Source of the DNA: CAXBMB01 sp052078155
GTDB taxonomy: Bacteria; Pseudomonadota; Alphaproteobacteria; Kiloniellales; DSM-21159
NCBI GenBank assembly: GCA_052078155.1
Contig: JBQJBP010000002.1
Span: 186,001-250,000 of the forward strand
Reading direction: 5' to 3'
Length of the DNA stretch: 64,000 nucleotides
In this document: piece after piece, positions 45,264 through 54,213 of the stretch
Position numbering within the stretch: position 1 is the first letter of the stretch
How the letters are laid out: every line of letters begins with the position of its first letter
Translations under genes and position numbers: made by a program
Notes under the pieces: generated by a model
Database searches by the model: none
The model's input: only the letters and a program-made list of their open reading frames with translations
Told to the model about the DNA's origin: nothing

Positions 45264-45677
45264 TCAGCGACGTTTGCGCGAACGTGTCCCCAAACCGATG
45301 TCTTTTGCCAGTTTACTGCGCTGCTTGGCGTAGTTTGGGGCAACCATCGGATAATCGCTGGGCAGACCCCACTTATCGCGATACTCCTCCGGAGTCATAT
45401 CGTATGCGGTCTTCAGGTGACGCTTGAGCATTTTCAACCGCTTGCCATCTTCCAGGCAGATGACATAGTCGGGAGTGACCGATTTTTTCACGGAAACGGC
45501 CGGTACCGGGCGTTCTGCTTCTTTTGCGACGCTTCCGCCGACAGAGGCCAGAGTTTTGTAAACATCACGGATCAGCTCTGGCAAATCAGAGACAGCGACC
45601 GAATTGTTCGCAACGTGTGCAGCAACGATGTTTGAAGTAAGTGACAGAATTTCACTTGGTTTGGTTTCTTCGGACAT
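45264..45677 (-). CDS. mucR: MucR/Ros family transcriptional regulator
   Basis: 137-residue nucleoid-associated regulator of exopolysaccharide, motility and cell-cycle genes in alphaproteobacteria. The Ros/MucR core is ICLEDGKRLKMLKRHLKTAY followed by DMTPEEYRDKWGLP (about 73-106). Of the four zinc ligands seen in Ros, the second cysteine is Asp and the last histidine is replaced, a variation known among MucR proteins. The C-terminal tail is basic (RSKLAKDIGLGTRSRKRR). The AT-rich upstream region is typical of autoregulated mucR genes. Confidence 0.95.
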   Translation of the reverse strand: MSEETKPSEILSLTSNIVAAHVANNSVAVSDLPELIRDVYKTLASVGGSVAKEAERPVPAVSVKKSVTPDYVICLEDGKRLKMLKRHLKTAYDMTPEEYRDKWGLPSDYPMVAPNYAKQRSKLAKDIGLGTRSRKRR

Positions 45678-45707
45678 TCTTTTCCCACCGGTATAATCAG
45701 GAGCCTT

Positions 45708-45736
45708 TATATATAAACTACACTTGAGTTAATCAA
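45708..45736 (-). promoter_or_regulatory. Candidate sigma70 promoter of mucR
   Basis: On the minus strand TTGATT (45731-45736) and TATATA (45708-45713) are separated by exactly 17 bp, in an AT-rich block with many T-A steps, the kind of DNA MucR prefers. Predicted leader about 23 nt. Inferred. Confidence 0.55.
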
Positions 45737-45826
45737 TGCTGTTTTAACTAACATATATTGCATTCGATCAAACTGATCAAAAAATAAGCATGTACTGCTT
45801 CAAGGTATTCATGAGTATTTACTGAA

Positions 45827-46324
45827 CTATGAACCTGCATCCGTCGCAGTAAGAGAGCGCTTCAAAATCAGCGCATCGCAAACCCCGCCTTCAGGCCGTT
45901 TGTAGTAACCGCGTCGCTGCCCTACCTGTTGAAAGCCGGCACTGGTGTAGAGCGCCTTTGCTGCGTGGTTATCCTGCGCCACTTCCAGGAAGATATCTGT
46001 AACACCCTGCCCGCTGGCTTGAGACAGGGTTTCTGCCAGCAGTAACCGGGCCACGCCTTTGCCACGGCACAGGGGCAAAACACCAAAAGTCAGTATCTCC
46101 AGTTCGTCCAATGCCTGGCGCAAGAGAATGAACCCGAGGGGATCTTCCTTCTTCGCGGCCAGCAGGCCCCAGATATTGGGTGCGGCCAGAAGGTCCCCCA
46201 TGGCCTGCTGATTCCAGGGGTCTTCAGGAAAACAACACCCGTGCAGACCGGCAAGAAGTTCGGCATCAAACGGCCCACAGGGCCGCAGGGTGAGGGAGTC
46301 ACCAGAAGACTGTTGATTGGTCAT
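45827..46324 (-). CDS. rimI: Ribosomal-protein-alanine N-acetyltransferase-like (RimI)
   Basis: 165-residue GNAT enzyme. Visible elements: LHGCCFPEDPWNQQAM (substrate side), LEILTFGVLPLCRGKGVARLL (beta4 and the pyrophosphate loop RGKGVA), and DIFLEVAQDNHAAKALYTSA then GFQQVGQRRGYY. RimI acetylates the N-terminal alanine of ribosomal protein S18. It is normally next to tsaB; here tsaB lies 6 kb away, beyond the GDH gene. It precedes mucR and fur on the same strand. Confidence 0.9.
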   Translation of the reverse strand: MTNQQSSGDSLTLRPCGPFDAELLAGLHGCCFPEDPWNQQAMGDLLAAPNIWGLLAAKKEDPLGFILLRQALDELEILTFGVLPLCRGKGVARLLLAETLSQASGQGVTDIFLEVAQDNHAAKALYTSAGFQQVGQRRGYYKRPEGGVCDALILKRSLTATDAGS

Positions 46325-46744
46325 GCTGAAGGATACTACGCCAAGGACGGGTTTTTCGGGCTCATTCTATACAGCCCGCTCTCGCTGGTCATCAACGCGG
46401 ACTCTAGTCCCGCCCCACCATCTGTCCGGTGCCATCATCCAGAGCACCGCACTGCCAGATTTCCCGACCTCAGATTGGCAGAGACAGACAGCTGAAAGTT
46501 TGCCACCATCCCGGTTATCCCTTTGCCGCTGTTCACCAGCGAACGGGTGTTGTTTGTTTGCAGAGGGGTCTGGCTGGCAGCGGAACCAGCTTAACGATCA
46601 TGCTCTGAAGCACCGAAAGGAAGCAGTTTCGTGCTTCAGGTATCATCACGCAGTGAGTTCACTTAACCCGATTTGACTCGAATGCAAGATCACCCGGAAC
46701 CAGGTGATGGTGAGAAGAGCCGGACAGGTTCTCTCTGGCCGGGA
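46325..46744. other. Intergenic region rimI to small membrane protein, 420 bp
   Basis: Contains rearranged repeat copy C (46593-46679). No gene is seen. Confidence 0.5.
46593..46679 (+). repeat. Dispersed element, rearranged copy C
   Basis: The right part, from GTTTCGTGCTTCAGGTATCA to CACTTAACCCGATTTGACTC, matches the tail half of the family. The AGAGCATGATC head is present but inverted relative to that tail, so the head's GATCATGCTCT is followed by CTGAAGCAC, which pairs with GTGCTTCAG (46609-46639 area). This gives a new perfect 9-bp inverted repeat. The arrangement suggests recombination between copies. Confidence 0.7.
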
Positions 46745-47140
46745 TCAGAGTTCCAGCGCGCCGGTCAAAAAGGCGATCAGCAGAGCCAGTGCCCCGATGC
46801 TGCCCAGAGAAACCAGGCCGATAAAAAAGGCATTGTTCAGCGTGGCCAGAGGATGCTTGGACCTTTCCTGACGCACCCGCGCGGAACTGCGCCGCTCAGG
46901 CCCTGCCACCAGCGTGAAGTAAAAACCGCGACCAAAAAAGGGAACGGACAGACGAATATCTACTGGATGGCTGCGCCAGGCCGTTCTTTTGTAGGCATCG
47001 CGGATCCCTTCGACCTGATTTTCACTTAAACTTGATCGAACATCCGGCTCCAGAGCATCAAAAAACTGTTCGGCTCTTACCTGCTGCATCAACATTGCGA
47101 CGGCAACCTTTTCCCAATGGCACGCTGAAAGAGCTGCCAT
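46745..47140 (-). CDS. Small membrane protein of unknown function
   Basis: 131 residues from ATG 47140 (MAALSACHWEKVAVAMLMQQ), with a GGGG tract upstream; the open frame extends to 47269. A central block AWRSHPVDIRLSVPFFGRGF then YFTLVAGPERR looks conserved, and a C-terminal membrane helix (about 104-126) ends the chain. I do not recognise a function. It is divergent from the GDH gene. Coding is supported by amino-acid composition and the coherent membrane segment. Confidence 0.65.
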   Translation of the reverse strand: MAALSACHWEKVAVAMLMQQVRAEQFFDALEPDVRSSLSENQVEGIRDAYKRTAWRSHPVDIRLSVPFFGRGFYFTLVAGPERRSSARVRQERSKHPLATLNNAFFIGLVSLGSIGALALLIAFLTGALEL

Positions 47141-47513
47141 GACCCCAACACGTGCTTGTGTAGGCCTACTTACGAGCGAGTCTGCATCCCAAAGCTGGCC
47201 TGACTTTTTAAGGCTCAAATCGCCCCAAAATATCTTGTTTGCATAAGTGTGGCCGGAAACTCTTAACAACTGGTTAGGCGCCCGTTAGAGGCGTCGTCTT
47301 ATGGCAAAATCGACCTCATTTCATGCCTCCGAACCGGCCGTAAAAGCGACAACCATAGGGATTGGCTGTGCATAAGATGCAAACATAAGGGAACAGCCTG
47401 CCAAAACAGCCCGAAAGGGTTCTTTTCCCCGTAAGATTCTTGGCGTAGGCTCCGGAGATAAAAAAATACTCTAACTACAATAATCTGCCCATAATATGGC
47501 GGGGGAAGCAGCA
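47141..47513. other. Divergent intergenic region before GDH, 373 bp
   Basis: No gene is seen. An AT-rich stretch at 47455-47495 with TACAAT (47477-47482) may hold the GDH -10 box; no clear -35 was found. Confidence 0.45.
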
Positions 47514-50500
47514 ATGGCCGGTAGACTTGAGCAGCACAAAGCAAAGCTCATCAATGTAGTTGCCGATAAGTTCATCAAACAGGATTGCAAGATCGATCCG
47601 AACTCCAGGGGCCTTTTCGCCAGGACCCTGTTAAGCGGGATCCCGCCTGAGGATCTGGCAAACGAAACCGAAGACAACCTCCTGGGCATGGTCAACGCCC
47701 TTTGGCAACACACCCTCAACCGGTCTGACGCCTCACCCAAAATCTCCCTCTGCAACCCGGACCTAGACAGCCACGGCTGGCAGTCGCCCCATACAGCCGT
47801 CATGGTGCTGAATGACGACATGCCTTTCCTGGTGGACTCGATCAATGCCGAGCTAAGCCATCTGGATATGGAGGTGTATCTGATCATCCACCCGGTCTTC
47901 TTTTTTGCCCGCGACGACAAGGGAAATCTGAAGAAAGTGGAAGATCCGGACGGCCTGGGCGAAGGTCAGCGGGAATCCCTGATGCTGGTTCTGGTAGGGG
48001 AACAGGATGAGGCCCGCCATGCAGACATAGCCCACCGGCTGGAACTGGTCCTGGCAGATGTTCGTCATGCGGTTGAAGACTGGCGCGACATGCGCCAGCG
48101 GACCCGCGATCTCATTCGGGATCTGGAAAAAGCCCCGCCCCGCATGATCCACCGCCAGGAAGTGGACGATGCCGTGCGCTTTCTGGAATGGGTCGACAAC
48201 GATCACTTTACCTATCTGGGCTATCGCGAATATCGCTTTGAAGGCGAAGGGGACCAGGCCGTTGCCCGCATCCAGGAAGACACCTGTCTGGGGGTGCTGC
48301 GGGATCCGGCCGTCTCCGTGTTCCACGGTCTGAGAAATCTCGGCATGCTGCCGCCCGACGTGCAGGCCTGGGTCAAGCGCCCGGAACTTCTGCGTGTGAC
48401 CAAGACCAACCGCCGGTCCACCGTCCACCGGCCCGCCCATATGGATGCGGTGGCCATGAAGATCATGGACCGGACCGGCAAAGTCATTGGCGAGCGCCTG
48501 ATTGTTGGCCTCTTCACTTCCACCGCGTATTCCCGCAGCCCGCGTTCCATCCCCCTGCTGCGACGTAAGATCGACAACACCATCGCCAGAGCTGGTTTCG
48601 TGCCGGGCAGTCACGACGGCAAGGCCCTGCTGCACATTCTGGAAACCTATCCTCGCGATGAACTCTTCCAGATCTCCGAAGAAGAGCTCAGCGCCATCGC
48701 CATTGGCGTGCTGAACCTTCAGGAACGCCAGCGCACGGCCATTTTCGTCAGGCATGACCCCTTTGAGCGCTTCGTGTCCTGCATGGTCTATGTGCCAAGA
48801 GACCGTTTTGACACCAGCATGCGGCTGAAACTGCAGGAGAAGCTGGCCAAGACCTATGACGGAACCGTGGTGGCCTTCTCCACTCAGCTGGGCGACAGCC
48901 CGCTGGCGCGCCTGCATCTGATCGTCAACACCACCCAGGGTGCCGTGCCGGCTGTGGACCTGCCGGAACTGGAAAAAGAGCTGGCAGAAATGACCCGCTC
49001 CTGGGCGGATCGCCTGCGCCAGGCCCTGATCGAAGCTCAGGGCGAAGGCAAGGGACTGGCTCTCTGGCGGCGGTATGAGCAGGCCTTCCCCAGCAACTAC
49101 AAGGAAGCCTTCTTCGCCAAAGACGCCGTGGCAGATATCCTGCGCATTGAAGAAGCGCTGGCCAGCAACGATCTGGCCATGGATCTCTACCGGCCCTTCA
49201 AAGCCGCACCGGAAGTTCTGCACTTTAAGCTATACGTTCCCGGCACCCCCATTCCCCTGTCCGACGTTCTGCCCATGCTGGAAAACATGGGACTGAAAGT
49301 CATCGGCGAAGTGCCTTATGAGGTCTTCCCGGACAAGGGGGCCCAATCTCTCTGGGTGCACGATTTCCACATGACCCTGCAAAGCGGCGGGCAGCTGGAA
49401 ATCGAGAAGGTGCGCAACGCCTTCCATGAGGTTTTCAGCCTCGTCTGGCATGGCAGCATGGACAATGACGGGTTCAACCGCCTGGTGCTGGTGGCCGGTC
49501 TGACGGCTCAGGAAATCCGTATCCTGAGGGCCTACTGCAAGTACCTGCGGCAGGCCCAGATCCCCTTCAGCCAGGAGTACATGGAAAACACCCTGGCGCG
49601 GAATCCGGAACTGGCCGCCAAACTCTGTCAGCTCTTTGAACTGCGGTTCGATCCTGCCCAGCGCAAAGCACTTGGCAAAACCAAGGCCAAAGCCGAGGAA
49701 GAACAGCTGACAAGCGCCATCCTGGCGCAACTGGACCAGGTCACCAATCTGGACGAAGACCGCATTGTGCGCCGCTATCTCAACCTGATTCAGGTCACGC
49801 TGCGCACCAATTACTATCAGCTGGCAAACGGGGCCGTGAAAGACTACGTCTCTTTCAAATTCGATGCCGCCAACATCGAAGAGCTGCCTCAACCCCGGCC
49901 TTACCGGGAAATCTTTGTCTATTCACCGCGGGTTGAAGGTGTGCACCTGCGCTTCGGTCCGGTCGCCCGTGGCGGCCTGCGCTGGTCAGACCGGCGTGAA
50001 GATTTCCGCACGGAAATTCTCGGGCTGGTCAAAGCCCAGCAGGTCAAGAACGCGGTGATCGTACCGGTCGGTTCCAAAGGCGGCTTTGTGCCCAAACGCC
50101 CGGTTCCGCCGGAAGCCGGTCGGGACGCCTGGCTGGCGGAAGGCGTGGCCTGCTACAAGATCTTCCTGTCCGGGCTGCTGGATGTGACCGACAACCTGAA
50201 AGGGGACAAGGTTGTGCCGCCCAAATCCGTGGTGCGCTACGACCAGGACGACCCCTATCTGGTCGTGGCCGCAGACAAGGGAACAGCCACCTTCTCCGAC
50301 TATGCCAACGGGGTGTCCAACGATTACGGTTTCTGGCTGGACGACGCCTTTGCCTCCGGTGGATCGGCGGGCTACGACCACAAAGCCATGGGCATCACCG
50401 CCCGCGGAGCCTGGGAATCGGTCAAACGTCACTTCCGGGAACTGCGCAAGGACATCCAGAAAGAAGAGTTCACGGCCATCGGCGTTGGTGACATGTCGGG

Positions 50501-52367
50501 GGATGTTTTTGGCAACGGCATGCTGCTGTCCCGCAAGACCCGGCTACTGGCTGCTTTCAATCACCTGCACATCTTCGTCGATCCCAACCCGGACGCTGAG
50601 AAATCCTGGGTGGAGCGCAAGCGCCTGTTTGATCTGCCGCGCAGCAACTGGGCTGATTACGACAGCAAACTGGTCTCCAAAGGCGGGGGCATCTTCGACC
50701 GCAAGGCCAAATCCATTAAGCTGTCAGCAGAGATCAAAAAGACCTTCGGCATTACTCAGGACAGCCTGACCCCCAATGAACTGATCCGCGCCATCCTGGT
50801 CTCTCAGGTTGAGCTGCTCTGGTTCGGAGGCATCGGCACCTACATCAAGGCAGAAAGCGAAAGCCACGCCGATGTCGGGGACCGGGCCAGCGATCCGCTG
50901 CGCATCAACGGCAAAGATCTGCAGGCCAAAGTGGTCGGCGAAGGGGCCAACCTGGGCATGACCCAATTGGGCCGTGTGGAGGCCGCCTTGAGAGGTGTCC
51001 GGCTCAACACTGACGCCATTGATAACTCCGCCGGTGTGGACTGCTCCGACCACGAGGTCAACATCAAGGTGCTGCTGGGTGCAGCGGAAGAATGTGGCAA
51101 GCTGACCCGCAAGCAACGGGACAGCCTGCTGGAGAAGATGACTGACGAAGTGGCGGAACTGGTGCTGCGGGACAACTACATGCAGTCCCAGTCCCTGACC
51201 GTCACCCACCAGCTGGGCGCCCACCTGCTGGACCGCCTCGGCCGCTTCATGCGCACCCTGGAACGCAGTGGACAGCTGGACCGGGCCCTTGAGTTCCTGC
51301 CCGATGATGAAACCATGACCGAGCGCTTCAATGCCGGTCTTGGACTGACCCGGCCAGAACTGTCGGTCTTGCTGAGTTACGCAAAAATCGCGCTCTACGG
51401 AGAAGTGCTGGAATCAGACCTGCCGGATGACACCTATCTGGAAGCCGATTTGATCAACTACTTCCCCAAACCTCTGCACAAGAAATACAAAGCAGAGATT
51501 GAAGGGCACCGGTTGCGCCGGGAAATCATCACGACCCTGGTGACCAACTCTGTGGTCAACCGCATGGGCATCGCGTTTGTCCATGAGGTCAAAGAAAAGA
51601 CCGGCATGCCATCCGCTGAAATCACCCGGGCCTTCATTGCAGCCCGTGAGATCTTCGACATGCGGGCGGTCTGGCGCCAGATCGAAGCGCTGGACAACAA
51701 AGTACCGGCCACGGTGCAGTCTGCCATGCTGATTGAATGCGGGCGGCTACTGGAACGCATCGCCGTCTGGCTGCTGCGTCACAAGTCGGGCCCGCTGGAC
51801 ATCGCCCAGACGGTCAAAACCTACCGCAGTGGCGTCAGCGAACTGGTCGGCAGCTTGTCCGGTATTCTGCACGAGGTGGAAAAGAAACGGCACGACCAGG
51901 AAGTGGCTCACTTCAAGGCGGAAGGCGTACCTGCCGCCCTGGCCAAGGAAGTGGCGTCACTCAAACTGCTGGTGGCGTCCTGTGACATTGTCCGTACGGC
52001 TCAGCAAGCCAAGTTGCCTGTGATGGAAGCGGCAAAAACTTACTTTGCCGTCGGCGATCACTTTGGCTTCGACTGGCTGCGCCGCGCCGCCAGCCGCCTG
52101 CCCAGTGACAGCGGCTGGGACAAGCTGGCCGTTACGGCCATCATGGATGATCTCTTTGGCCTGCAATATGACGTGGTGGCGTCAATCCTGGCCACCACCT
52201 CCAGCAAATCCAAAGCCGGAACCAGGGAGCTGATTGCGGCCTGGACTGCCGATCGCGCCACCCAGGTTGCCCGGTCAGACCAGCTGTTGGCTGAGCTGCA
52301 GGTGGTGGCAAACCCGGACCTGGCCATGCTGGCGGTGGCAAACCGACAGCTGAAAAGCCTGCTCTGA
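47514..52367 (+). CDS. gdhB: NAD-specific glutamate dehydrogenase, large (GDH-180 type)
   Basis: Oxidatively deaminates glutamate to 2-oxoglutarate with NAD. The 1617-residue product is in the size range of the 180-kDa class. The start at 47514 (MAGRLEQHKAKL) is favoured by GGGGGAAG just upstream; an in-frame ATG at 47496 lacks a ribosome site. The N-terminal half (about 1-700) holds regulatory ACT-like regions. The catalytic region follows: ARGGLRWSDRREDFRTEILG (about 818-837), the lysine motif VPVGSKGGFVPKR (about 850), and GVGDMSGDVFGNGML (about 990) as the nucleotide-binding segment. A helical C-terminal domain ends the chain. It lies between tsaB and rimI. Confidence 0.96.
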   Translation: MAGRLEQHKAKLINVVADKFIKQDCKIDPNSRGLFARTLLSGIPPEDLANETEDNLLGMVNALWQHTLNRSDASPKISLCNPDLDSHGWQSPHTAVMVLNDDMPFLVDSINAELSHLDMEVYLIIHPVFFFARDDKGNLKKVEDPDGLGEGQRESLMLVLVGEQDEARHADIAHRLELVLADVRHAVEDWRDMRQRTRDLIRDLEKAPPRMIHRQEVDDAVRFLEWVDNDHFTYLGYREYRFEGEGDQAVARIQEDTCLGVLRDPAVSVFHGLRNLGMLPPDVQAWVKRPELLRVTKTNRRSTVHRPAHMDAVAMKIMDRTGKVIGERLIVGLFTSTAYSRSPRSIPLLRRKIDNTIARAGFVPGSHDGKALLHILETYPRDELFQISEEELSAIAIGVLNLQERQRTAIFVRHDPFERFVSCMVYVPRDRFDTSMRLKLQEKLAKTYDGTVVAFSTQLGDSPLARLHLIVNTTQGAVPAVDLPELEKELAEMTRSWADRLRQALIEAQGEGKGLALWRRYEQAFPSNYKEAFFAKDAVADILRIEEALASNDLAMDLYRPFKAAPEVLHFKLYVPGTPIPLSDVLPMLENMGLKVIGEVPYEVFPDKGAQSLWVHDFHMTLQSGGQLEIEKVRNAFHEVFSLVWHGSMDNDGFNRLVLVAGLTAQEIRILRAYCKYLRQAQIPFSQEYMENTLARNPELAAKLCQLFELRFDPAQRKALGKTKAKAEEEQLTSAILAQLDQVTNLDEDRIVRRYLNLIQVTLRTNYYQLANGAVKDYVSFKFDAANIEELPQPRPYREIFVYSPRVEGVHLRFGPVARGGLRWSDRREDFRTEILGLVKAQQVKNAVIVPVGSKGGFVPKRPVPPEAGRDAWLAEGVACYKIFLSGLLDVTDNLKGDKVVPPKSVVRYDQDDPYLVVAADKGTATFSDYANGVSNDYGFWLDDAFASGGSAGYDHKAMGITARGAWESVKRHFRELRKDIQKEEFTAIGVGDMSGDVFGNGMLLSRKTRLLAAFNHLHIFVDPNPDAEKSWVERKRLFDLPRSNWADYDSKLVSKGGGIFDRKAKSIKLSAEIKKTFGITQDSLTPNELIRAILVSQVELLWFGGIGTYIKAESESHADVGDRASDPLRINGKDLQAKVVGEGANLGMTQLGRVEAALRGVRLNTDAIDNSAGVDCSDHEVNIKVLLGAAEECGKLTRKQRDSLLEKMTDEVAELVLRDNYMQSQSLTVTHQLGAHLLDRLGRFMRTLERSGQLDRALEFLPDDETMTERFNAGLGLTRPELSVLLSYAKIALYGEVLESDLPDDTYLEADLINYFPKPLHKKYKAEIEGHRLRREIITTLVTNSVVNRMGIAFVHEVKEKTGMPSAEITRAFIAAREIFDMRAVWRQIEALDNKVPATVQSAMLIECGRLLERIAVWLLRHKSGPLDIAQTVKTYRSGVSELVGSLSGILHEVEKKRHDQEVAHFKAEGVPAALAKEVASLKLLVASCDIVRTAQQAKLPVMEAAKTYFAVGDHFGFDWLRRAASRLPSDSGWDKLAVTAIMDDLFGLQYDVVASILATTSSKSKAGTRELIAAWTADRATQVARSDQLLAELQVVANPDLAMLAVANRQLKSLL

Positions 52368-52387
52368 TCCCGTCACGGCTCACCCAG

Positions 52388-52428
52388 AAAAAAGCCCGCC
52401 TTGCCATCATCGGCAAAGCGGGCTTTTT
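52388..52428. terminator. Bidirectional rho-independent terminator, gdhB/tsaB
   Basis: AAAAAAGCCCGC-CTTGCC and GGCAAAGCGGGCTTTTT form a long stem between the converging gdhB and tsaB genes, with an A-run on one side and a T-run on the other. Confidence 0.88.
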
Positions 52429-52446
52429 CATTCTCTCATTGCCGCG

Positions 52447-53160
52447 TCAGGTTTTCTGACCAGGCAAGGGTTTGGCTTTGGTGACATCCGGCGGCCTTAA
52501 GTACAATGGCCCCGGCAGATCCTGGCCAGGCAAAGGCAGATCCCTTTGGGCGGCAAGCTGGGCCAAAAACGCAGCATCGCTCAACCGCACGCTCTGACAA
52601 ACTTCAAGGTCTGAGCGCTCCACCAGATGAGGCAACGCCAGGTCCACAGCATCACCTGCCAGCATCAGGGGGCCATCGGGCAAGAGGTCCGGCAGATTCT
52701 CCGGCGACAACGCCTGGGGCAGACCCACAGGCTGCAAGGCTCCATCAAACACCTGAACATAGAGATCCGCCCGTTTGGCATCGATCAGAACGGCCAGAGG
52801 CCGCCCCTGACGCGCCTGTTCCGGCACCGCCGCTGCAATAACCGAAAAATTATCCAGCCCGACCAGCGGTTTATCGGCCGCCAAGGCCAGAGCCCGAGCG
52901 GTAGCCAAACCGATGCGCACACCGGTGAACCCCCCGGGCCCCTGGGTGACGACCAGAGCATCCAGCTGTTGATAACTGATCCCGGCTTCGGCCAGAACCT
53001 CTTCGATCATGGGCAACAAGCGGTCGGCATGGCCCCGTGTTCGGGCTTCGAAGCGGTGAGCCGCCACTGCCCCGTTCTGCCACACCGCGGCGGAACAGGC
53101 TGCTCCGGCCACATCAAAGGCCAGTAGCGTCGGCGAGGGCCTGTCAGAGTTTTCTGTCAC
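52447..53160 (-). CDS. tsaB: tRNA threonylcarbamoyladenosine biosynthesis protein TsaB
   Basis: Non-catalytic paralogue of TsaD needed for t6A37 formation. 237 residues from GTG 53160, which overlaps the nitroreductase stop (GTGA). The ASKHA-type core is visible as LLAFDVAGAACSAAVWQNGA, LPMIEEVLAEAG, LVVTQGPGGFTGVRIGLATA and PLVGLDNFSV. It lacks the HxxxH metal motif that TsaD has, as expected. It is translationally coupled to the nitroreductase gene; the usual partner rimI is displaced. Confidence 0.94.
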   Translation of the reverse strand: MTENSDRPSPTLLAFDVAGAACSAAVWQNGAVAAHRFEARTRGHADRLLPMIEEVLAEAGISYQQLDALVVTQGPGGFTGVRIGLATARALALAADKPLVGLDNFSVIAAAVPEQARQGRPLAVLIDAKRADLYVQVFDGALQPVGLPQALSPENLPDLLPDGPLMLAGDAVDLALPHLVERSDLEVCQSVRLSDAAFLAQLAAQRDLPLPGQDLPGPLYLRPPDVTKAKPLPGQKT

Positions 53161-53753
53161 AGAATTTCACAAACATCATTGAAATCAAAACGGGGAGAGC
53201 GGTCATGCAGACCAACCGGGTCGCCATAGCCCAGATTGCACAGGAAGTTGGACCGATGGCTGGTGCCGGCGAAGAAAGCCTCATCCACACCTGCATTGTC
53301 AAAGCCAGACATGGGGCCGCAGTCCAACCCCAGTGATCGGGCGGCCAGAATGAAGTAGCCCGCCTGCAGAGTTCCGTTGCGAAAGGCTGTGTCCGCCCTG
53401 TTCTGTCGGTTTTTCTCCCCAGCAAACCAGGACCGTGCATCTGTATGCGGGAAAAGTCTGGGCAGGTGCTCTTGAAACTCCTGATCATAGCCCAGAATGG
53501 CGACAACCGGAGCGGCCATGGTTTTGTCCACATTCCCAGCCATCAGGAAGGGGCGCAGCTTTTCCTTGGCCGCCGTGCTTTTCAGGAACAAGAGGCGCAA
53601 AGGAGAGCAATTGGCGCTGGTCGGGGGCCAGCGGGTCAATTCCCACAAGGCTTCCAACAGCACATCACTGACCGGCCGATCCTGCCAAGCGTTGTGTGTC
53701 CGCGCCTGCCTGAACAACAAGTCCATGCCCGCATCGTTGAGGATCGATTCCAT
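53157..53753 (-). CDS. Nitroreductase family protein, RutE-like
   Basis: 198-residue FMN-dependent oxidoreductase. Landmarks: FRQARTHNAWQDRPVSDVLL, RWPPTSANCSPLRLLFL (the FMN-contacting PTSxN motif), and LGLDCGPMSGFDNAGVDEAF. These match the HadB/RutE subfamily (about 196 residues). RutE-type members reduce malonic semialdehyde in pyrimidine catabolism, but no rut genes are adjacent, so a generic reductase is equally likely. The stop overlaps the tsaB GTG start. Confidence 0.9.
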   Translation of the reverse strand: MESILNDAGMDLLFRQARTHNAWQDRPVSDVLLEALWELTRWPPTSANCSPLRLLFLKSTAAKEKLRPFLMAGNVDKTMAAPVVAILGYDQEFQEHLPRLFPHTDARSWFAGEKNRQNRADTAFRNGTLQAGYFILAARSLGLDCGPMSGFDNAGVDEAFFAGTSHRSNFLCNLGYGDPVGLHDRSPRFDFNDVCEIL

Positions 53754-54213
53754 GACGTGTCAGCCCCAGTTGATGTTTTCCTGCATTATGTCGCATTGAT
53801 TTCAGAGGTGAAATGATCATTCTCTTTCAAAGATCAAATTCGGATTGAGGCAAAGCACAAAGCGCGGTCACGGGAACCGGTGGCGCCTTGGCAATCATCT
53901 GAAAAAGTCCGTTTGGTGATTTCAGCCAGCGATCCAACCGCACTCAGTCTGTGCCCTGTCTGTTGCGATGCTGCCATTCTTCTGTTTTTCCGTCTGAAGA
54001 AAGACACTTAAGCAAAGCAAAGATGTCGCAGCCATAGCGAAAGACGACAAGAAGCATTACACTCGCGCTGAGTTTTCGGGTCCGATTTGCTTCGTTGCAC
54101 AGCCAGCAACGCTGACGCCCGGGCGAACACCAGTACCCTGTTGTATCTTACCGCCGTCAGATTTCCTGGCGTCGTCACTGTCCAGGACTAATTGAAACGG
54201 GAGGACTGACAAG
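53754..54213. other. Divergent intergenic region, 460 bp
   Basis: Between the nitroreductase and polysaccharide deacetylase genes. No gene or repeat copy is seen. Confidence 0.45.

Noticed and set aside
47853..49223. Minus-strand open frame of about 456 codons
   Set aside because: Antisense within gdhB; no motif, and gdhB is certain.
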